64,000 bases of DNA from Paenibacillus piri (GCF_004354045.1 NZ_SMRT01000010.1:1113-65112); one strand, 5' to 3'. Shown: positions 16,907 through 26,711, numbered from the stretch's first letter. Numbers and translations: made by a program. The notes: a model not told the origin generated them from the letters alone.

Positions 16907-18622
16907 TTATTGATCACTCCCCCGTCCCAATCTTCTATTCAGGTCACTGTGAAGTGCGGTCAAACGATCGGCGTCCAGCAGCGTATATACTCGATGATTA
17001 AAGTCCGTCGTTTCAAACAATTCATTGAATTGGCCCGCTAATTTCATCAGATCATCCAGACTTTTGTTTAACAGCCTCTCAGCCCCCTTAGCGAAGATTG
17101 AATCGCTATTCTCCGGTTGCTCCAATTTATATTTAGTCAGGATGACCGAATGTACAACAGCTCGGAAGGCCAGCACATATCTTTCGAAATTTTCAAAGCA
17201 ATCGATCAAATATTGATGCGCTTCATGTGTAATTCCTTTGTGGCCTTCTCTAACTTGAAGCAATAATTGTCTGACAAGAGCTAACGCTTGATCCTTTTCT
17301 ACCAAAATAAATTCAACATTTGCTTCATCCGTGTTTAAAGCAGCCGCTTTGGCAGGCACCCAATCCTTTAAGCTGTTTTTCTCTTCCGCTAACCAGAGGG
17401 CGTGCTCGAAGCTTATCGGCAGCTGGCTTGAATCAGAAAAGACGCAGTCGTTCACATAAGGTGTTCTTTTCGTTACTTCCCAGGTTTGGCCGACAATACT
17501 CTCCACCCAAACCGTTGTATCCCGTTTTTGATCCGCAGTCAGATCCGGTTTGAAAAAACTTTTATCCTCCAGCCACTGCCGGTAAATAGCGGTACTGTCC
17601 GCATCCAAATCATTTGCCAGAGCCGAGAAAGCATACAAATTGATAAAATTTAAAGTGTCAAAGGAGGTATGCCCATCCAAGCTTTCCCAATCCGTACGTA
17701 TAATCACTCCCGCGGCCCCGTTGTCCTTCGCCAGTTTCAATCTTCTTCTGTAGTCGTCCACCATGATCGCCGCGCCGATTCCCCAGCCAAAATACTGCCC
17801 CATGGAGTCGTATTCGATCCATTGCTCATGCCCGCCCATCTTTCCGATCCTTGGATTGTCCGGGAATGTCGGATAGAAGTCGTGCGGGGTGTTTTTCAAC
17901 GCGAAGGCAATCTCGGTCGGCAGCTGGTCCATAGCGTCTGCAATATCATGGTGAGCTTTCGCATCGAATACGAAATCGCGTATGATCAGTTTCTTGCCCG
18001 CCGCATGAATCGGTTCAAACATCGCTAAAGCCAAGTTCTTAAACCATTCTTGCCGGGTTGTATGCTTACACAGCTCACAGGTACAGCGGTTGGAGGTGAT
18101 GGATACTTTGCTTTCACCTGTAGCAGGCGCTGTAATGATCCCTGCTATATCCGGAAATTCCTCGAAAAACTCCTGAAATTTAATTTTGGTGAAATCCCAC
18201 CAGAACGGCTCGTTTGCGCAAATTTTCCCGTCCTTCACCAGCTCCGGATAAAACTCGAGAATAATTTCCGGAAAATAAAGCTCCTTATTTTCTATGTACA
18301 CTTCGATGCCTTCGCGTTTAGCCATTTCGATAACCCGTTTCAAATAAGCCCTGCGTTGATAAGGTCCGCTTCTTCGTGTAGGAGTGTATTTGTACAGCAC
18401 GCGAAAAATATCCTGGTACCGCTCGAAGATAGTATTGTACTTTTTACGTATGGCCCCAAAATATTTTCCCGGATAAACGATCAGGTCGATCAGATCGTTC
18501 CGGTGCAGCACCAATGAGTTCAAGTTATGCTCTTTCATGAAACGAAGCGATTTCATAACCCAGTCGTAATTCCATGCATGTTGGCTATGTATTTCCAGAG
18601 CGCGAAATTTAAATTCAGCCAT
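16907..18622 (-). CDS. GH67-like TIM-barrel glycoside hydrolase, uncertain family
   Basis: A 571-residue cytoplasmic protein without a signal peptide. It opens FRALEIHSQHAWNYDWVMKS, then NLNSLVLHRNDLID, a barrel entry. The block ALKNTPHDFYPTFPDNPRIG followed by EYDSMGQYFGWG resembles the GH67 alpha-glucuronidase segment with KNGPxDFQxREP and QEYxG. A cysteine cluster NRCTCELCKHTTRQEWF (CxCxxC) lies near residue 180. It is shorter than usual GH67 enzymes (about 680) and lacks an obvious N-terminal GH67 domain. It is first in the operon facing the LacI gene. Alternatives are a GH20- or DUF4838-like enzyme. Confidence 0.55.
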   Translation of the reverse strand: MAEFKFRALEIHSQHAWNYDWVMKSLRFMKEHNLNSLVLHRNDLIDLIVYPGKYFGAIRKKYNTIFERYQDIFRVLYKYTPTRRSGPYQRRAYLKRVIEMAKREGIEVYIENKELYFPEIILEFYPELVKDGKICANEPFWWDFTKIKFQEFFEEFPDIAGIITAPATGESKVSITSNRCTCELCKHTTRQEWFKNLALAMFEPIHAAGKKLIIRDFVFDAKAHHDIADAMDQLPTEIAFALKNTPHDFYPTFPDNPRIGKMGGHEQWIEYDSMGQYFGWGIGAAIMVDDYRRRLKLAKDNGAAGVIIRTDWESLDGHTSFDTLNFINLYAFSALANDLDADSTAIYRQWLEDKSFFKPDLTADQKRDTTVWVESIVGQTWEVTKRTPYVNDCVFSDSSQLPISFEHALWLAEEKNSLKDWVPAKAAALNTDEANVEFILVEKDQALALVRQLLLQVREGHKGITHEAHQYLIDCFENFERYVLAFRAVVHSVILTKYKLEQPENSDSIFAKGAERLLNKSLDDLMKLAGQFNELFETTDFNHRVYTLLDADRLTALHSDLNRRLGRGSDQ

Positions 18623-18650
18623 GAAAGTGATGCCTCCAATTCTTAAAAAA

Positions 18651-18830
18651 TACGTTATTATTATGCGATAACATCAGAAAAACCATAATATACAAGGTTT
18701 TTCTGATGTTTAATGTTTGTCCATTAATAAAAATAATAACGTTTACTTTTTTATTGTAGGCGATTATTATTGTAAGATCAACAACTTTTTTCCATTTTGA
18801 AAAACTTTATAAAAACGTTTATTATTATAG
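18651..18830. promoter_or_regulatory. Divergent control region with repeated LacI-type half-sites
   Basis: The region between the hydrolase and the lacI-type gene has four similar AT-rich words built on CG(T)TTATTATTA. They are CGTTATTATTATGCG near 18652, the inverted form AATAATAACGTT near 18728, GCGATTATTATTG near 18760 and CGTTTATTATTATAG near 18814. Pairs in opposite orientation would suit a dimeric LacI repressor. A hairpin AAAACCATAATATACAAGG/TTTTTC-rich lies between. Site boundaries are my estimate. Confidence 0.4.
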
Positions 18831-18859
18831 TAATCGTTTTCAACGGAGGAAATTATGAA

Positions 18860-19855
18860 ATGAGTGTAACGATAAAAGATATTGCGCGGATTGCAGGGGT
18901 AAGCGTGGCTACAGTATCCAAAGCTTTAAATAACAGCCCTCTGGTGAAACCGAGTACCAAACTTAAGATCAGCCAGATTGCCGAACAAATGGGCTACCAG
19001 CCGAACATAGCCGCAAAAAGTCTGGTCTCCAAAAAGAGCCGTACCATAGGAGCCGTCTGGCCGAATGTAGATAGAGCGACCTTATCTACTCTGGCGACAA
19101 AAATTAATCAGGAACTGAATCAATGCGGTTACTCCATGCTCCTATCTATCAATCCTGCGGAATCTGCTATTCAGTTATTCAATCAGATCCAGGTCGATGC
19201 CATTCTTGTGTTCGATCGAAGCGATCCTACAAGTTATGCCGGCCCATATACATCAAAAGTCCCCGTTCTTTGTTATGGGGAACCGGCAAGCAAGGGATTT
19301 CCTTCCGTTTATGTCGATAGGAGAAAAGCCATTTTCAATGCAGTTCAATACTTATGGGGTCTCGGGCACAAACGGATTACTTATATTGGCGATGTTTCAA
19401 ACCGCAGGATCAGCCAACAAGAGAAATATCTTGGGTTCACCGATGGAATTATCGAGTTCGGTCTGCCCACACATCCAAAAATGACTGTCAACTCTAATGG
19501 ATTGGACTCGCACGAGGGTTATATAACAGCCAAACAACTATTGGCATCCTCCTATAAGCCGACCGCGATTATCAGCGGTTCCTATGATCTCTCCGTGGGT
19601 ATACTACGGGCTTTGCAAGAGGAAAACATACGGATACCCCAGGATATCTCACTCGTCAGCTACGATAACATTCCCCAAATGGACAAGCTCCCCGTTCCCT
19701 TGACGGCGGTAGGCGGGCCGATTGACATCATCGCTAAAAAAGTGGTCGAATCGATTCTTCTCATGATTGAAACTCAGGAGCAGCTGCCCCTGATCCAAAC
19801 TGTTGAGCCCGAGATTATCGAACGCGATTCCTGTCGTCCTCCGGTTTCGGAATAG
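18860..19855 (+). CDS. LacI-family transcriptional regulator
   Basis: A 331-residue repressor. The start at 18860 follows GGAGG by ten bases; a longer upstream frame is not supported. The HTH is MSVTIKDIARIAGVSVATVS (residues 1-20), then the hinge helix PNIAAKSLVSKKSRTIGAVW, followed by a periplasmic-binding-type sensor domain. A DNA-binding consensus of KALNNSPLV is present. It faces the minus-strand hydrolase-transporter-SDR operon and probably represses it until a sugar binds. It ends at a convergent terminator. Confidence 0.93.
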   Translation: MSVTIKDIARIAGVSVATVSKALNNSPLVKPSTKLKISQIAEQMGYQPNIAAKSLVSKKSRTIGAVWPNVDRATLSTLATKINQELNQCGYSMLLSINPAESAIQLFNQIQVDAILVFDRSDPTSYAGPYTSKVPVLCYGEPASKGFPSVYVDRRKAIFNAVQYLWGLGHKRITYIGDVSNRRISQQEKYLGFTDGIIEFGLPTHPKMTVNSNGLDSHEGYITAKQLLASSYKPTAIISGSYDLSVGILRALQEENIRIPQDISLVSYDNIPQMDKLPVPLTAVGGPIDIIAKKVVESILLMIETQEQLPLIQTVEPEIIERDSCRPPVSE

Positions 19856-19873
19856 CAAGATTCATGACATAAA

Positions 19874-19899
19874 ACCTGGCGGAAAGATCGCCGCCAGGT
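19874..19899. terminator. Convergent terminator between the LacI gene and the second ABC operon
   Basis: ACCTGGCGG and CCGCCAGGT pair around an 8-base loop. On the minus strand it is followed by TTTTATG, on the plus strand by CTTG, so it serves the minus-strand permease best. Confidence 0.7.
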
Positions 19900-19950
19900 C
19901 TTGTTATGGTGGAAACAACGGCTACCTCCCGCTAAAAATGAAATTTCAAT

Positions 19951-20772
19951 TCACCCCTTCACGCTGCCCACCATCAATCCGCGAATCAAGCTTTTGGAAA
20001 AAACGGCAAAAAAAATCAGGACCGGCACCGTCGCAAGAGCAAGCGCCAAAATTTTGGCGGCGTAATCATTTCGGTACATATTTCCCAGCATCGAGATGGC
20101 AAGCGGGATGGTATAAAGCTCCGCCTTGTTCAAAACGACCAACGGAACGAGGTAATTATTCCAGGAGTGCAAAAACAAAATCAGAAAAATGGTCACGAGT
20201 GCCGGTGTAATATTCGGTAAAACCATCTGCCAAAAAATTCTCAGCTCGCCGCAGCCATCCATCCTGCAGCTTTCCATCACCTCATTCGGAATAGCCGTTT
20301 TAATAAACGACATGAGCCAAAAAACGGCAAACGCATTCACCATCGGAGGCAGGATCAGCGGCCAATGGCTGTTGATCATCCCCATCCATTTCATTTCCAC
20401 CACAAAGCCTATGAGTCCCAGCTGATTGGGGACGGCCAATGTGCCGATGACGACCAGGAGCAGCATGTTTTTCAATTTAAAATCGTACTTGGCGAATGCA
20501 AACCCGGCCAGCGCGCTGACGAATAGGCCTCCGGCCGTCGCTATAATGGCAATATACAGACTGTTTCCGTAGAAACGGGCAAAGTCGGTGGCCATAACCG
20601 TCTTCCAGTTTTCCAATAAATACGTCCCGGGAAGGAGCTTCAAGCCTGTAAACAGATCTTCATTAACATACGTTCCCATGATCAGCATAAAATAAAACGG
20701 CGTTAAGGAAAATACCGCAAATAACAGCATGATCAGGTACATGAGTCCTTTGTTCAAGCGTTGGATCGTCAT
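19951..20772 (-). CDS. Carbohydrate ABC transporter permease, MalG type
   Basis: A 273-residue permease with the CUT1 ending SLIRGLMVGSVKG and EAA loop NEVMESCRMDGCGELRIFWQ followed by MVLPNITPA. It starts 3 bases after the stop of the MalF-type gene, so translation is coupled. It is the last gene of an operon made of response regulator, kinase, binding protein and two permeases. No ATPase is encoded in the unit. Confidence 0.93.
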   Translation of the reverse strand: MTIQRLNKGLMYLIMLLFAVFSLTPFYFMLIMGTYVNEDLFTGLKLLPGTYLLENWKTVMATDFARFYGNSLYIAIIATAGGLFVSALAGFAFAKYDFKLKNMLLLVVIGTLAVPNQLGLIGFVVEMKWMGMINSHWPLILPPMVNAFAVFWLMSFIKTAIPNEVMESCRMDGCGELRIFWQMVLPNITPALVTIFLILFLHSWNNYLVPLVVLNKAELYTIPLAISMLGNMYRNDYAAKILALALATVPVLIFFAVFSKSLIRGLMVGSVKG

Positions 20773-20775
20773 GCT

Positions 20776-21660
20776 TCATTCCCCCCTGTTAAATAATTTC
20801 AACGTCAGCATGGACAACACGAACATGAGAACAAAGGTGCCGTAAGCCATCGCAGAGCCGTAGCCGAAATTGAAATTGGAAAAGGAAATCTCATAAAATT
20901 TCATAACGATTGTCATGACGGAGCGGTCCGGGCCTCCGAGCGGCGTGGAAAACAGCAGCTTGGGTTCGTCGAACAACTGGATGCCGCCAATAATACTTGT
21001 AACAACCAGGAAGGTAATGACCGGTTTAAGCAGTGGAAGCGTAATTTTAAAAAAAGCAATCCTCGCCGATGCGCCGTCTATGGAGGCGGCTTCGTAAATA
21101 TCTTCCGAAATCGCGGATAAACCGGCAAAAACAATAACCATTAAATAACCGAAATATTTCCAATAGACCAGGATCAGGATGACAAAGCGGGCTCCCCACA
21201 CCGTACCCAGCCAGTTGATGGGATTGGCGGCGCTCTGAAACGATTGCAGCAGCATATTAACGGTGCCCGCCTGCCAGTCAAACATGATTTGAAACAAAAT
21301 CGCAACTGCAACCGGAGTTGTAATATAGGGCAGGAAGTGGATTAACTTTAACGCCCCTCCCCATTTCCCTTTGAAGGAGTTTTTGATGATTGCCGCTAAT
21401 AATAAGGCTGTAAACAGCTGCAGCGGAATAGCGACGACGATTAATAAAAAAGTGTTTAGCAAAGCCTGATAAAACGACATATCGGTCAATAAAACGGCAT
21501 AATTGTCCAGCCCGACAAATTGAGCTTCATTAAAACCATCCCACTTTTGAAAACTGATGTAAAACGAGTATAAAATGGGAAACAGGCTGAATACGCCAAA
21601 CAACAAAAAATAAGGACTAAGAAAAAAATAGGGCTGTATGTTTTTCAATCGGATTTGCAT
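20776..21660 (-). CDS. Sugar ABC transporter permease, MalF type
   Basis: A 294-residue permease with start at 21660, eight bases after GGAG; a start 21 bases earlier would swallow that site. It begins MQIRLKNIQPYFFLSPYFLL and carries the EAA loop DIYEAASIDGASARIAFFKI. It partners with the MalG-type protein encoded 3 bases downstream. A hairpin at 21701-21736 separates it from the binding protein gene, as expected for an operon that makes more lipoprotein than permease. Confidence 0.93.
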   Translation of the reverse strand: MQIRLKNIQPYFFLSPYFLLFGVFSLFPILYSFYISFQKWDGFNEAQFVGLDNYAVLLTDMSFYQALLNTFLLIVVAIPLQLFTALLLAAIIKNSFKGKWGGALKLIHFLPYITTPVAVAILFQIMFDWQAGTVNMLLQSFQSAANPINWLGTVWGARFVILILVYWKYFGYLMVIVFAGLSAISEDIYEAASIDGASARIAFFKITLPLLKPVITFLVVTSIIGGIQLFDEPKLLFSTPLGGPDRSVMTIVMKFYEISFSNFNFGYGSAMAYGTFVLMFVLSMLTLKLFNRGE

Positions 21661-21700
21661 AAGTACACTCCGTTCCAACATGTTTTCCTATGGAGAAGGA

Positions 21701-21736
21701 GAGGAATGCATTGGATACGATCCCGCAGCATTCCTC
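21701..21736 (-). terminator. Attenuating hairpin between binding protein and permease
   Basis: GAGGAATGC and GCATTCCTC pair around an 18-base loop, without a T tract. It probably gives partial read-through or 3' protection of the binding-protein message. Confidence 0.55.
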
Positions 21737-21749
21737 GCAGTTTGACGTT

Positions 21750-23096
21750 CTATTTTTTTAATTCCGGCACCTGCGATAATATATCTTTTTCCATCGAGCT
21801 GATCAAGGTATCGACGGAAAGGGCTCCGTCCTCGTTCGAGTTCATTGTTTTTACCGCCAAATCGATGGCGCCAATGATTTCCTTATCATATTTCGTTACA
21901 GGCGGGCCGACGATCACACTCGGAGCAATTTCCGCAAATTTTTTCAAAACGTCTTGTCCTCCGAAGAAGGCGTCCGTTTTGGAATAAAATTTCGGATCCT
22001 TGTAGGTGGATTTCAGGGTGTTGAAGTATTCCAGATGGTCCCGATTGGAAATCGCCCCTTTCTCCGACAAGTACATCCACTTGATATATTCAAAGGCCGC
22101 TTGTTTGTTTTTTGCTTTTTGCGGAATAGCGACAATAGTGCCTCCGTTTAAAAATCCGCCGCCAGGAGCCCCCATAATTCCCCAATTGCCCGATCCGTTC
22201 TTATCATTTGCCTTGATTCGATATGTCGGCGCCCAGGTAGCGGCAGGATAAAAAATATGCTTTTTGGCCGCATAGGAGGCCAAATAAGCGGGTGGCGCCC
22301 CTCCTTCAAGCTTATCTACAATACCCGCTTTTTGCATGTTTAACGCCAGGGAAAAGATCGGTGTCAGCGATTCTTTAATGTTCAGCTTGCCGTCTTTAAC
22401 CAATGGTATGGTGTTCTGCCCTTTCGCAATGCTGATGATTTCCGACACTCCCGTAAACATAAATACCGTTCCGCCCGATTGCTCCTTGACCTGTTTTCCT
22501 TTTTCCGTAAAAGCATTCCAGTCCTTCAACAGCTTTTCCAGCTCGACAGGATCGTCCGTGCCCAAATATTTTTTGGCCAAATCCCTTTTGTAGGAAAGCC
22601 CTGCAAACGGCGGCGATACTTCAATCCCTACCAGCTTCCCTTCTTTGGTCGTAGACAGCGGAATCATGAAATCGAGCAAATCTTCTTTTTTGACATTGTA
22701 AGGAGCACCGGATAAATCTTCCCAGATGTTGAGATCGATCAGTTTGCCGCGGTTCGCGCTCTCCAGCCAGACAACGTCAGGCAGGTCCGCCCCTGAAGCC
22801 ATAGCAGTTTGCAGCTTCGTAACCATATCCCTCGATTCGACATTCGTAAAAGTTACATCGATGCCCGGGTAATCCTTGTTAAAGTCATCGATAATTTTTT
22901 TCTGGTTGTCTCTGGGCTCCCAAGTCCACACGGTTATTTGGGCTTTCATATCCTTTGGATTCGAGGGCGAAGCAGCCTGCGGATTGCTGCCGTTCGGAGA
23001 ACTGGATGGCTTGGAATCTCCCCCGCCACAGCCTGCGAGTAATGCGAAACAAATGCTGAGTACCGCCAATTTGCTGAAAACGTTTGCTTTCTGCAT
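21750..23096 (-). CDS. Sugar ABC transporter substrate-binding lipoprotein
   Basis: A 448-residue lipoprotein with lipobox FALLAGCGGG and a serine/asparagine-rich linker after the Cys. The core shows ITVWTWEPRDNQKKIIDDFN and ASGADLPDVVWLESANRGKL, typical of family 1 binding proteins for oligosaccharides. It lies 227 bases downstream of the kinase gene and 90 bases ahead of the permease. A catabolite-repression-like site lies 70 bases upstream of its start. Expression is expected to depend on the adjacent two-component system. Confidence 0.93.
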   Translation of the reverse strand: MQKANVFSKLAVLSICFALLAGCGGGDSKPSSSPNGSNPQAASPSNPKDMKAQITVWTWEPRDNQKKIIDDFNKDYPGIDVTFTNVESRDMVTKLQTAMASGADLPDVVWLESANRGKLIDLNIWEDLSGAPYNVKKEDLLDFMIPLSTTKEGKLVGIEVSPPFAGLSYKRDLAKKYLGTDDPVELEKLLKDWNAFTEKGKQVKEQSGGTVFMFTGVSEIISIAKGQNTIPLVKDGKLNIKESLTPIFSLALNMQKAGIVDKLEGGAPPAYLASYAAKKHIFYPAATWAPTYRIKANDKNGSGNWGIMGAPGGGFLNGGTIVAIPQKAKNKQAAFEYIKWMYLSEKGAISNRDHLEYFNTLKSTYKDPKFYSKTDAFFGGQDVLKKFAEIAPSVIVGPPVTKYDKEIIGAIDLAVKTMNSNEDGALSVDTLISSMEKDILSQVPELKK

Positions 23097-23163
23097 TGTT
23101 CAATAACCTCCCTTTTTGATAGAGCAGCCTGATGTGAACGGCCTTTATTAATGTTAGGCTCAT

Positions 23164-23177
23164 TGTAAGCACTTTCA
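23164..23177. promoter_or_regulatory. CcpA (cre)-like site upstream of the binding protein gene
   Basis: TGTAAGCACTTTCA differs from the cre consensus TGTAAGCGCTTTCA at one central base. It lies 68 bases upstream of the lipoprotein start, where repression by CcpA in glucose would be effective. Confidence 0.5.
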
Positions 23178-23323
23178 AATATAACGTTTTTAATAAAAGT
23201 TGCACTTTTTTTATAATGATAGAAAGAATAAGTTTCAGCGGAGCTGAAGCTTTCTGTCATTTCAAGAAAACCTACCTTTAAATCGCGGTCGCTCATCTTG
23301 GAAAGGCCTCGATAGAGGTTTTC

Positions 23324-25069
23324 TTACATCGTTTCAAGCTCCAGCGGTAGCGTAAATGAAACCCGGGTCCGATTTGCGGAATTGCTCTCGATTTGCAGCG
23401 CGCAGTGTTCGCCGAAATGAATTCGCAGCCGCTGATTCACATGATGAAGACCGATATGATCGATGGATTCCGATATATCCCTGGTCAGCATTTTTTGGAT
23501 GTCCGCCATCCGTTCAGGTGAAATGCCGATACCGTTATCGGCTACTTCAATATGCATCATATCTTGATCCCGCCGTATCGCTAACGATAACGTACCTTTC
23601 CCCTTCCCCGGCAAAATACCGTGAAAAATGCTGTTTTCCACAAGCGGGTACAAGATCATCCTGGGGATTTTACACAGCATCAATGAGGGATCGACATCTA
23701 ACATAAATTCAACCTTTTCTTCATAGCGGTAATGCAAAATATCGACATAGTTCTGAATATAAGTAATTTCTTCCCGTATCGTCACCATTTCGTCCGGCTG
23801 CATTTTAATCGTTTGCTGCAAAATCATAATAAACGATCGGGTTAATGTGATAATATCGTCGGCTCCCGTTTGTCTTGCCAAGTAAATCACGCAGTTTAAA
23901 GTGTTATAGATGAAATGCGGATTGATCTGCTTCATCAACAGCTGCAATTCCAGCTGCCTCTCCTTTTGTTCCTTTAGTTTCGACTCATCCATACTCCGTT
24001 TAATATCCCTCACCATGGAGTTGAATCCGTTGGCCAGCAGCTCGATCTCGTCTCCGGAACGAATGTGGATTTCTTTGTCCAGCTTCCCCATGGAAACCTC
24101 CTTCATCGCCCTGTTCAACTGCATGATGGGTCTGGTTACTTTGTTCACGACCGGAAACATGAGGAGCATAAGAACCGGCATGCATATACATAAAATCAGC
24201 ATAAAACGGAAGCCGATATTGCGGATCTCCGCGTTTATCGTATGTTCCGTAATGGAGCCCACTAATGTCCAATCCGCTCCCGCAATCCGTTGAACGATGA
24301 AATGACGTCCGTCCTTAAGCAAGGTTCCGGGCGCCAGCTCTCTTAAATCGGTTAACAGTCCATGCACGTCTTTCCCCGCTGCGCTGGTATAAATCATTTG
24401 ATCCGGCCGAATTAAATGCAGCTCATTCATACTGCCCATTTTTTGTTGGAAAATTTCTTCCAGAACTTCGTATTTCAAATCAATGACCAGCTTGCCCAGC
24501 ACCCTTTCCGGGTTGTACTTGTCATGGATGGTGATGATGTAGCTGATCACCTTGGAGACCGAATTCGGGTGGGAAGGTCCGACGGAAAAATGCACGGCAG
24601 TGAAGCCGGATGCTTGCTCCGCTCGCGCAAATTCGGAGTACCAATCGCTATTACCGGAAAAACCGGAGTACTTGTTGCTTATGATCCGGTTATTGCTGCC
24701 AATAATATAAATATCGTCGATAACGTTGTCGCGAAGCGCAAAATACATGCTTAGCTGCTCGTCGATTTTGCGGATGTTCGTATAATAATCGTATTCGTTC
24801 ATCGAATGGGAATCTTTGATTCTCAGCGCCTCTTGGATTTTCTCGTCGATAATAATATTTTTGGCAAATTGTTTGGAGTAGTCCAGAAAATAATGGATCT
24901 GCTGCCCCAGATTAGCAACAATGACGGTATTGTCTTTGACAACAATTTGCGACAAAATGCCGTACATGTAGGCGTAGATCGAAATACCGCTGAATAACAA
25001 GGCCAGAAATAGAGCTATGAATGAAAGCATGGCGATTTTGGTCTTGATGCTGAAGTTGCGGAATCTCAT
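23324..25069 (-). CDS. YesM-type sensor histidine kinase
   Basis: A 581-residue membrane kinase. A first helix near residues 12-35 and a second near 280-302 bracket an extracellular sensor, followed by HAMP (PVVNKVTRPIMQLNRAMKEV, with GDEIELLANGFNSMV). The kinase box is QINPHFIYNTLN, with the phosphorylated His near 384. The ATP-binding domain has VADNGIGISPE near 508 and GLHHVNQRLRIHFG. It overlaps the upstream response regulator stop by one base (25069). It probably senses a sugar outside the cell or its bound binding protein, and controls the ABC genes downstream. Confidence 0.93.
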   Translation of the reverse strand: MRFRNFSIKTKIAMLSFIALFLALLFSGISIYAYMYGILSQIVVKDNTVIVANLGQQIHYFLDYSKQFAKNIIIDEKIQEALRIKDSHSMNEYDYYTNIRKIDEQLSMYFALRDNVIDDIYIIGSNNRIISNKYSGFSGNSDWYSEFARAEQASGFTAVHFSVGPSHPNSVSKVISYIITIHDKYNPERVLGKLVIDLKYEVLEEIFQQKMGSMNELHLIRPDQMIYTSAAGKDVHGLLTDLRELAPGTLLKDGRHFIVQRIAGADWTLVGSITEHTINAEIRNIGFRFMLILCICMPVLMLLMFPVVNKVTRPIMQLNRAMKEVSMGKLDKEIHIRSGDEIELLANGFNSMVRDIKRSMDESKLKEQKERQLELQLLMKQINPHFIYNTLNCVIYLARQTGADDIITLTRSFIMILQQTIKMQPDEMVTIREEITYIQNYVDILHYRYEEKVEFMLDVDPSLMLCKIPRMILYPLVENSIFHGILPGKGKGTLSLAIRRDQDMMHIEVADNGIGISPERMADIQKMLTRDISESIDHIGLHHVNQRLRIHFGEHCALQIESNSANRTRVSFTLPLELETM

Positions 25070-26628
25070 TATTCGCGGCTCCTGTATTCGTAATCGGAAG
25101 GATTTTTACCCGTAATTTGTTTAAAGATACGGCAAAAATATGCGGTCGTCTGGTAGCCCACCATATTCCCGATTTCATATATTTTGTAAGATCCGGTCCG
25201 CAGCAGAGCTTCGGCTGTATGAACCCTGTGCTTGGCCAAATACGACTTATACGTTTCGCCGACCTCTTTCTTAAACAACAGACTGGCATAAATAGGGCTT
25301 ACTTCCATGACGCGAGAAAGCTCCTCCAATCCGATGTCCTTGTTGAAATGGGTGTGGATGTAATGAAGCGCTTTCAGCACCTTTAAACAATATTTGTGGT
25401 TATATTCTTGACGAAGTTTATCAAACAGAATAAGAAACCAGTCATAGATCTTGTAAACGCTGCCCAACCGGTACACTTCCTCATGCATCTTATAGGGGTC
25501 GTACTGATCGGCCCGCTCCCGATTACGCTCCGAGACAAAATCGCGGACAAACAGCAGCAGCCCGTCCACGGCTTTATTCAGCATAGTAAGGTCCTGCCTT
25601 TCTACCGTATGGTCAAGCAGCAGTTTTTTCAAACAGACTTGCACCTGCTCGTATTCGCCTTGATAAAAATGGTGCTTTAAGCGATCAAGCGTTGTTTTTT
25701 GGAGGGTAAGCCCGCTTAGTCCGGAAGATTCAGGCGGAATGCCCGTCACGATCGCCTGACCTTTGTAAAACACCTTATACTTCAATTTAGCCGCTGTCTG
25801 CCTGTATAAGCCCGATATGGATTCACCAGGCGATGAAAGTCCGCTTACCGCCACCGCAGCTGTCATTTGATGCTTCATTTTCATGCTTGCCTGAATGTTG
25901 ATAACCATGGTACGCACTTCCTGCATCATCTGGCTTTCGCCGGCTGCACCGTCCGCTTTAAGTATGCATACGTATTCACGCTCGGCCATTTGCATCAATT
26001 CCCATAGTCCGGGCCCGGTCATATGATCGCCGATAATACTCGAAAACTCGCGCTCCGAAAGGACTGGCACGGTCATGGATGCTTTCTTCTCCGATTCATG
26101 TTCGTCCTCTATATCAAAAACGATTAAAATAAAGCTTCTCTTCAAAATAGTCAAATCCAATTTATCCAAAAGCTCTTGTTCCGCTTCCGCATCCATATTA
26201 CTCTGCATCAGTTGTATCATTGTCTTGCTGCGTTCAATTTTCCTCTCCTCCCCGATCTGCTCGAATAACTTGTTCAGGTAATCGAATAAAATAACGCTAT
26301 CCATTTCGTGTTTCAACAGGTAAGCGTGTACGCCGAGATGAATTGCTTTTTGGGCCAAGTGAAATTCCGCATACGAGGACAACAAAATAATTTTCGTTTC
26401 TTTGCTGTCCCTCAGAATACATTCGGCCAATTCAATCCCGTCCATTAACGGCATTTTAATATCGGTAATGACGACATCGGGACGGTGCTCGTTAAACTTT
26501 TCCAATGCTTCCTTGCCGTTTGCGGCTTCCGCCACGATCTTGTACGCCTCGTCCGCGCAGCCGATCATATATTTGAAATCTTTGCGCACAATCGATTCAT
26601 CGTCCACGATCATAATTTTAAGCAACAT
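25069..26628 (-). CDS. YesN-type response regulator with AraC DNA-binding domain
   Basis: A 519-residue regulator. The start at 26628 is preferred because MLLKIMIVDDES gives a standard REC start; an upstream codon would add 12 unsupported residues. The receiver Asp lies near residue 54 in DVVITDIKMPLMDG. A long linker of helical regions follows, and the C-terminal 100 residues form the AraC HTH: DIGLEELSRVMEVSPIYASL and YEIGNMVGYQTTAYFCRIFK. It is the first gene of the unit ahead of its kinase. A 75-bp repeat end lies about 85 bases upstream and may carry part of its promoter region. Confidence 0.93.
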   Translation of the reverse strand: MLLKIMIVDDESIVRKDFKYMIGCADEAYKIVAEAANGKEALEKFNEHRPDVVITDIKMPLMDGIELAECILRDSKETKIILLSSYAEFHLAQKAIHLGVHAYLLKHEMDSVILFDYLNKLFEQIGEERKIERSKTMIQLMQSNMDAEAEQELLDKLDLTILKRSFILIVFDIEDEHESEKKASMTVPVLSEREFSSIIGDHMTGPGLWELMQMAEREYVCILKADGAAGESQMMQEVRTMVINIQASMKMKHQMTAAVAVSGLSSPGESISGLYRQTAAKLKYKVFYKGQAIVTGIPPESSGLSGLTLQKTTLDRLKHHFYQGEYEQVQVCLKKLLLDHTVERQDLTMLNKAVDGLLLFVRDFVSERNRERADQYDPYKMHEEVYRLGSVYKIYDWFLILFDKLRQEYNHKYCLKVLKALHYIHTHFNKDIGLEELSRVMEVSPIYASLLFKKEVGETYKSYLAKHRVHTAEALLRTGSYKIYEIGNMVGYQTTAYFCRIFKQITGKNPSDYEYRSRE

Positions 26629-26711
26629 TTTCACCCCGTTTCCTGGAATATTCCGAGACTGCATATATTTATCCGATTACGACTTTATCGGGTTAAGACC
26701 CCCACCTCTAA

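Noticed and set aside
18623..18859. A riboswitch in the long leader before the lacI-type gene
   Set aside because: The stretch is AT-rich with repeated half-sites but no conserved aptamer pattern that I recognise.
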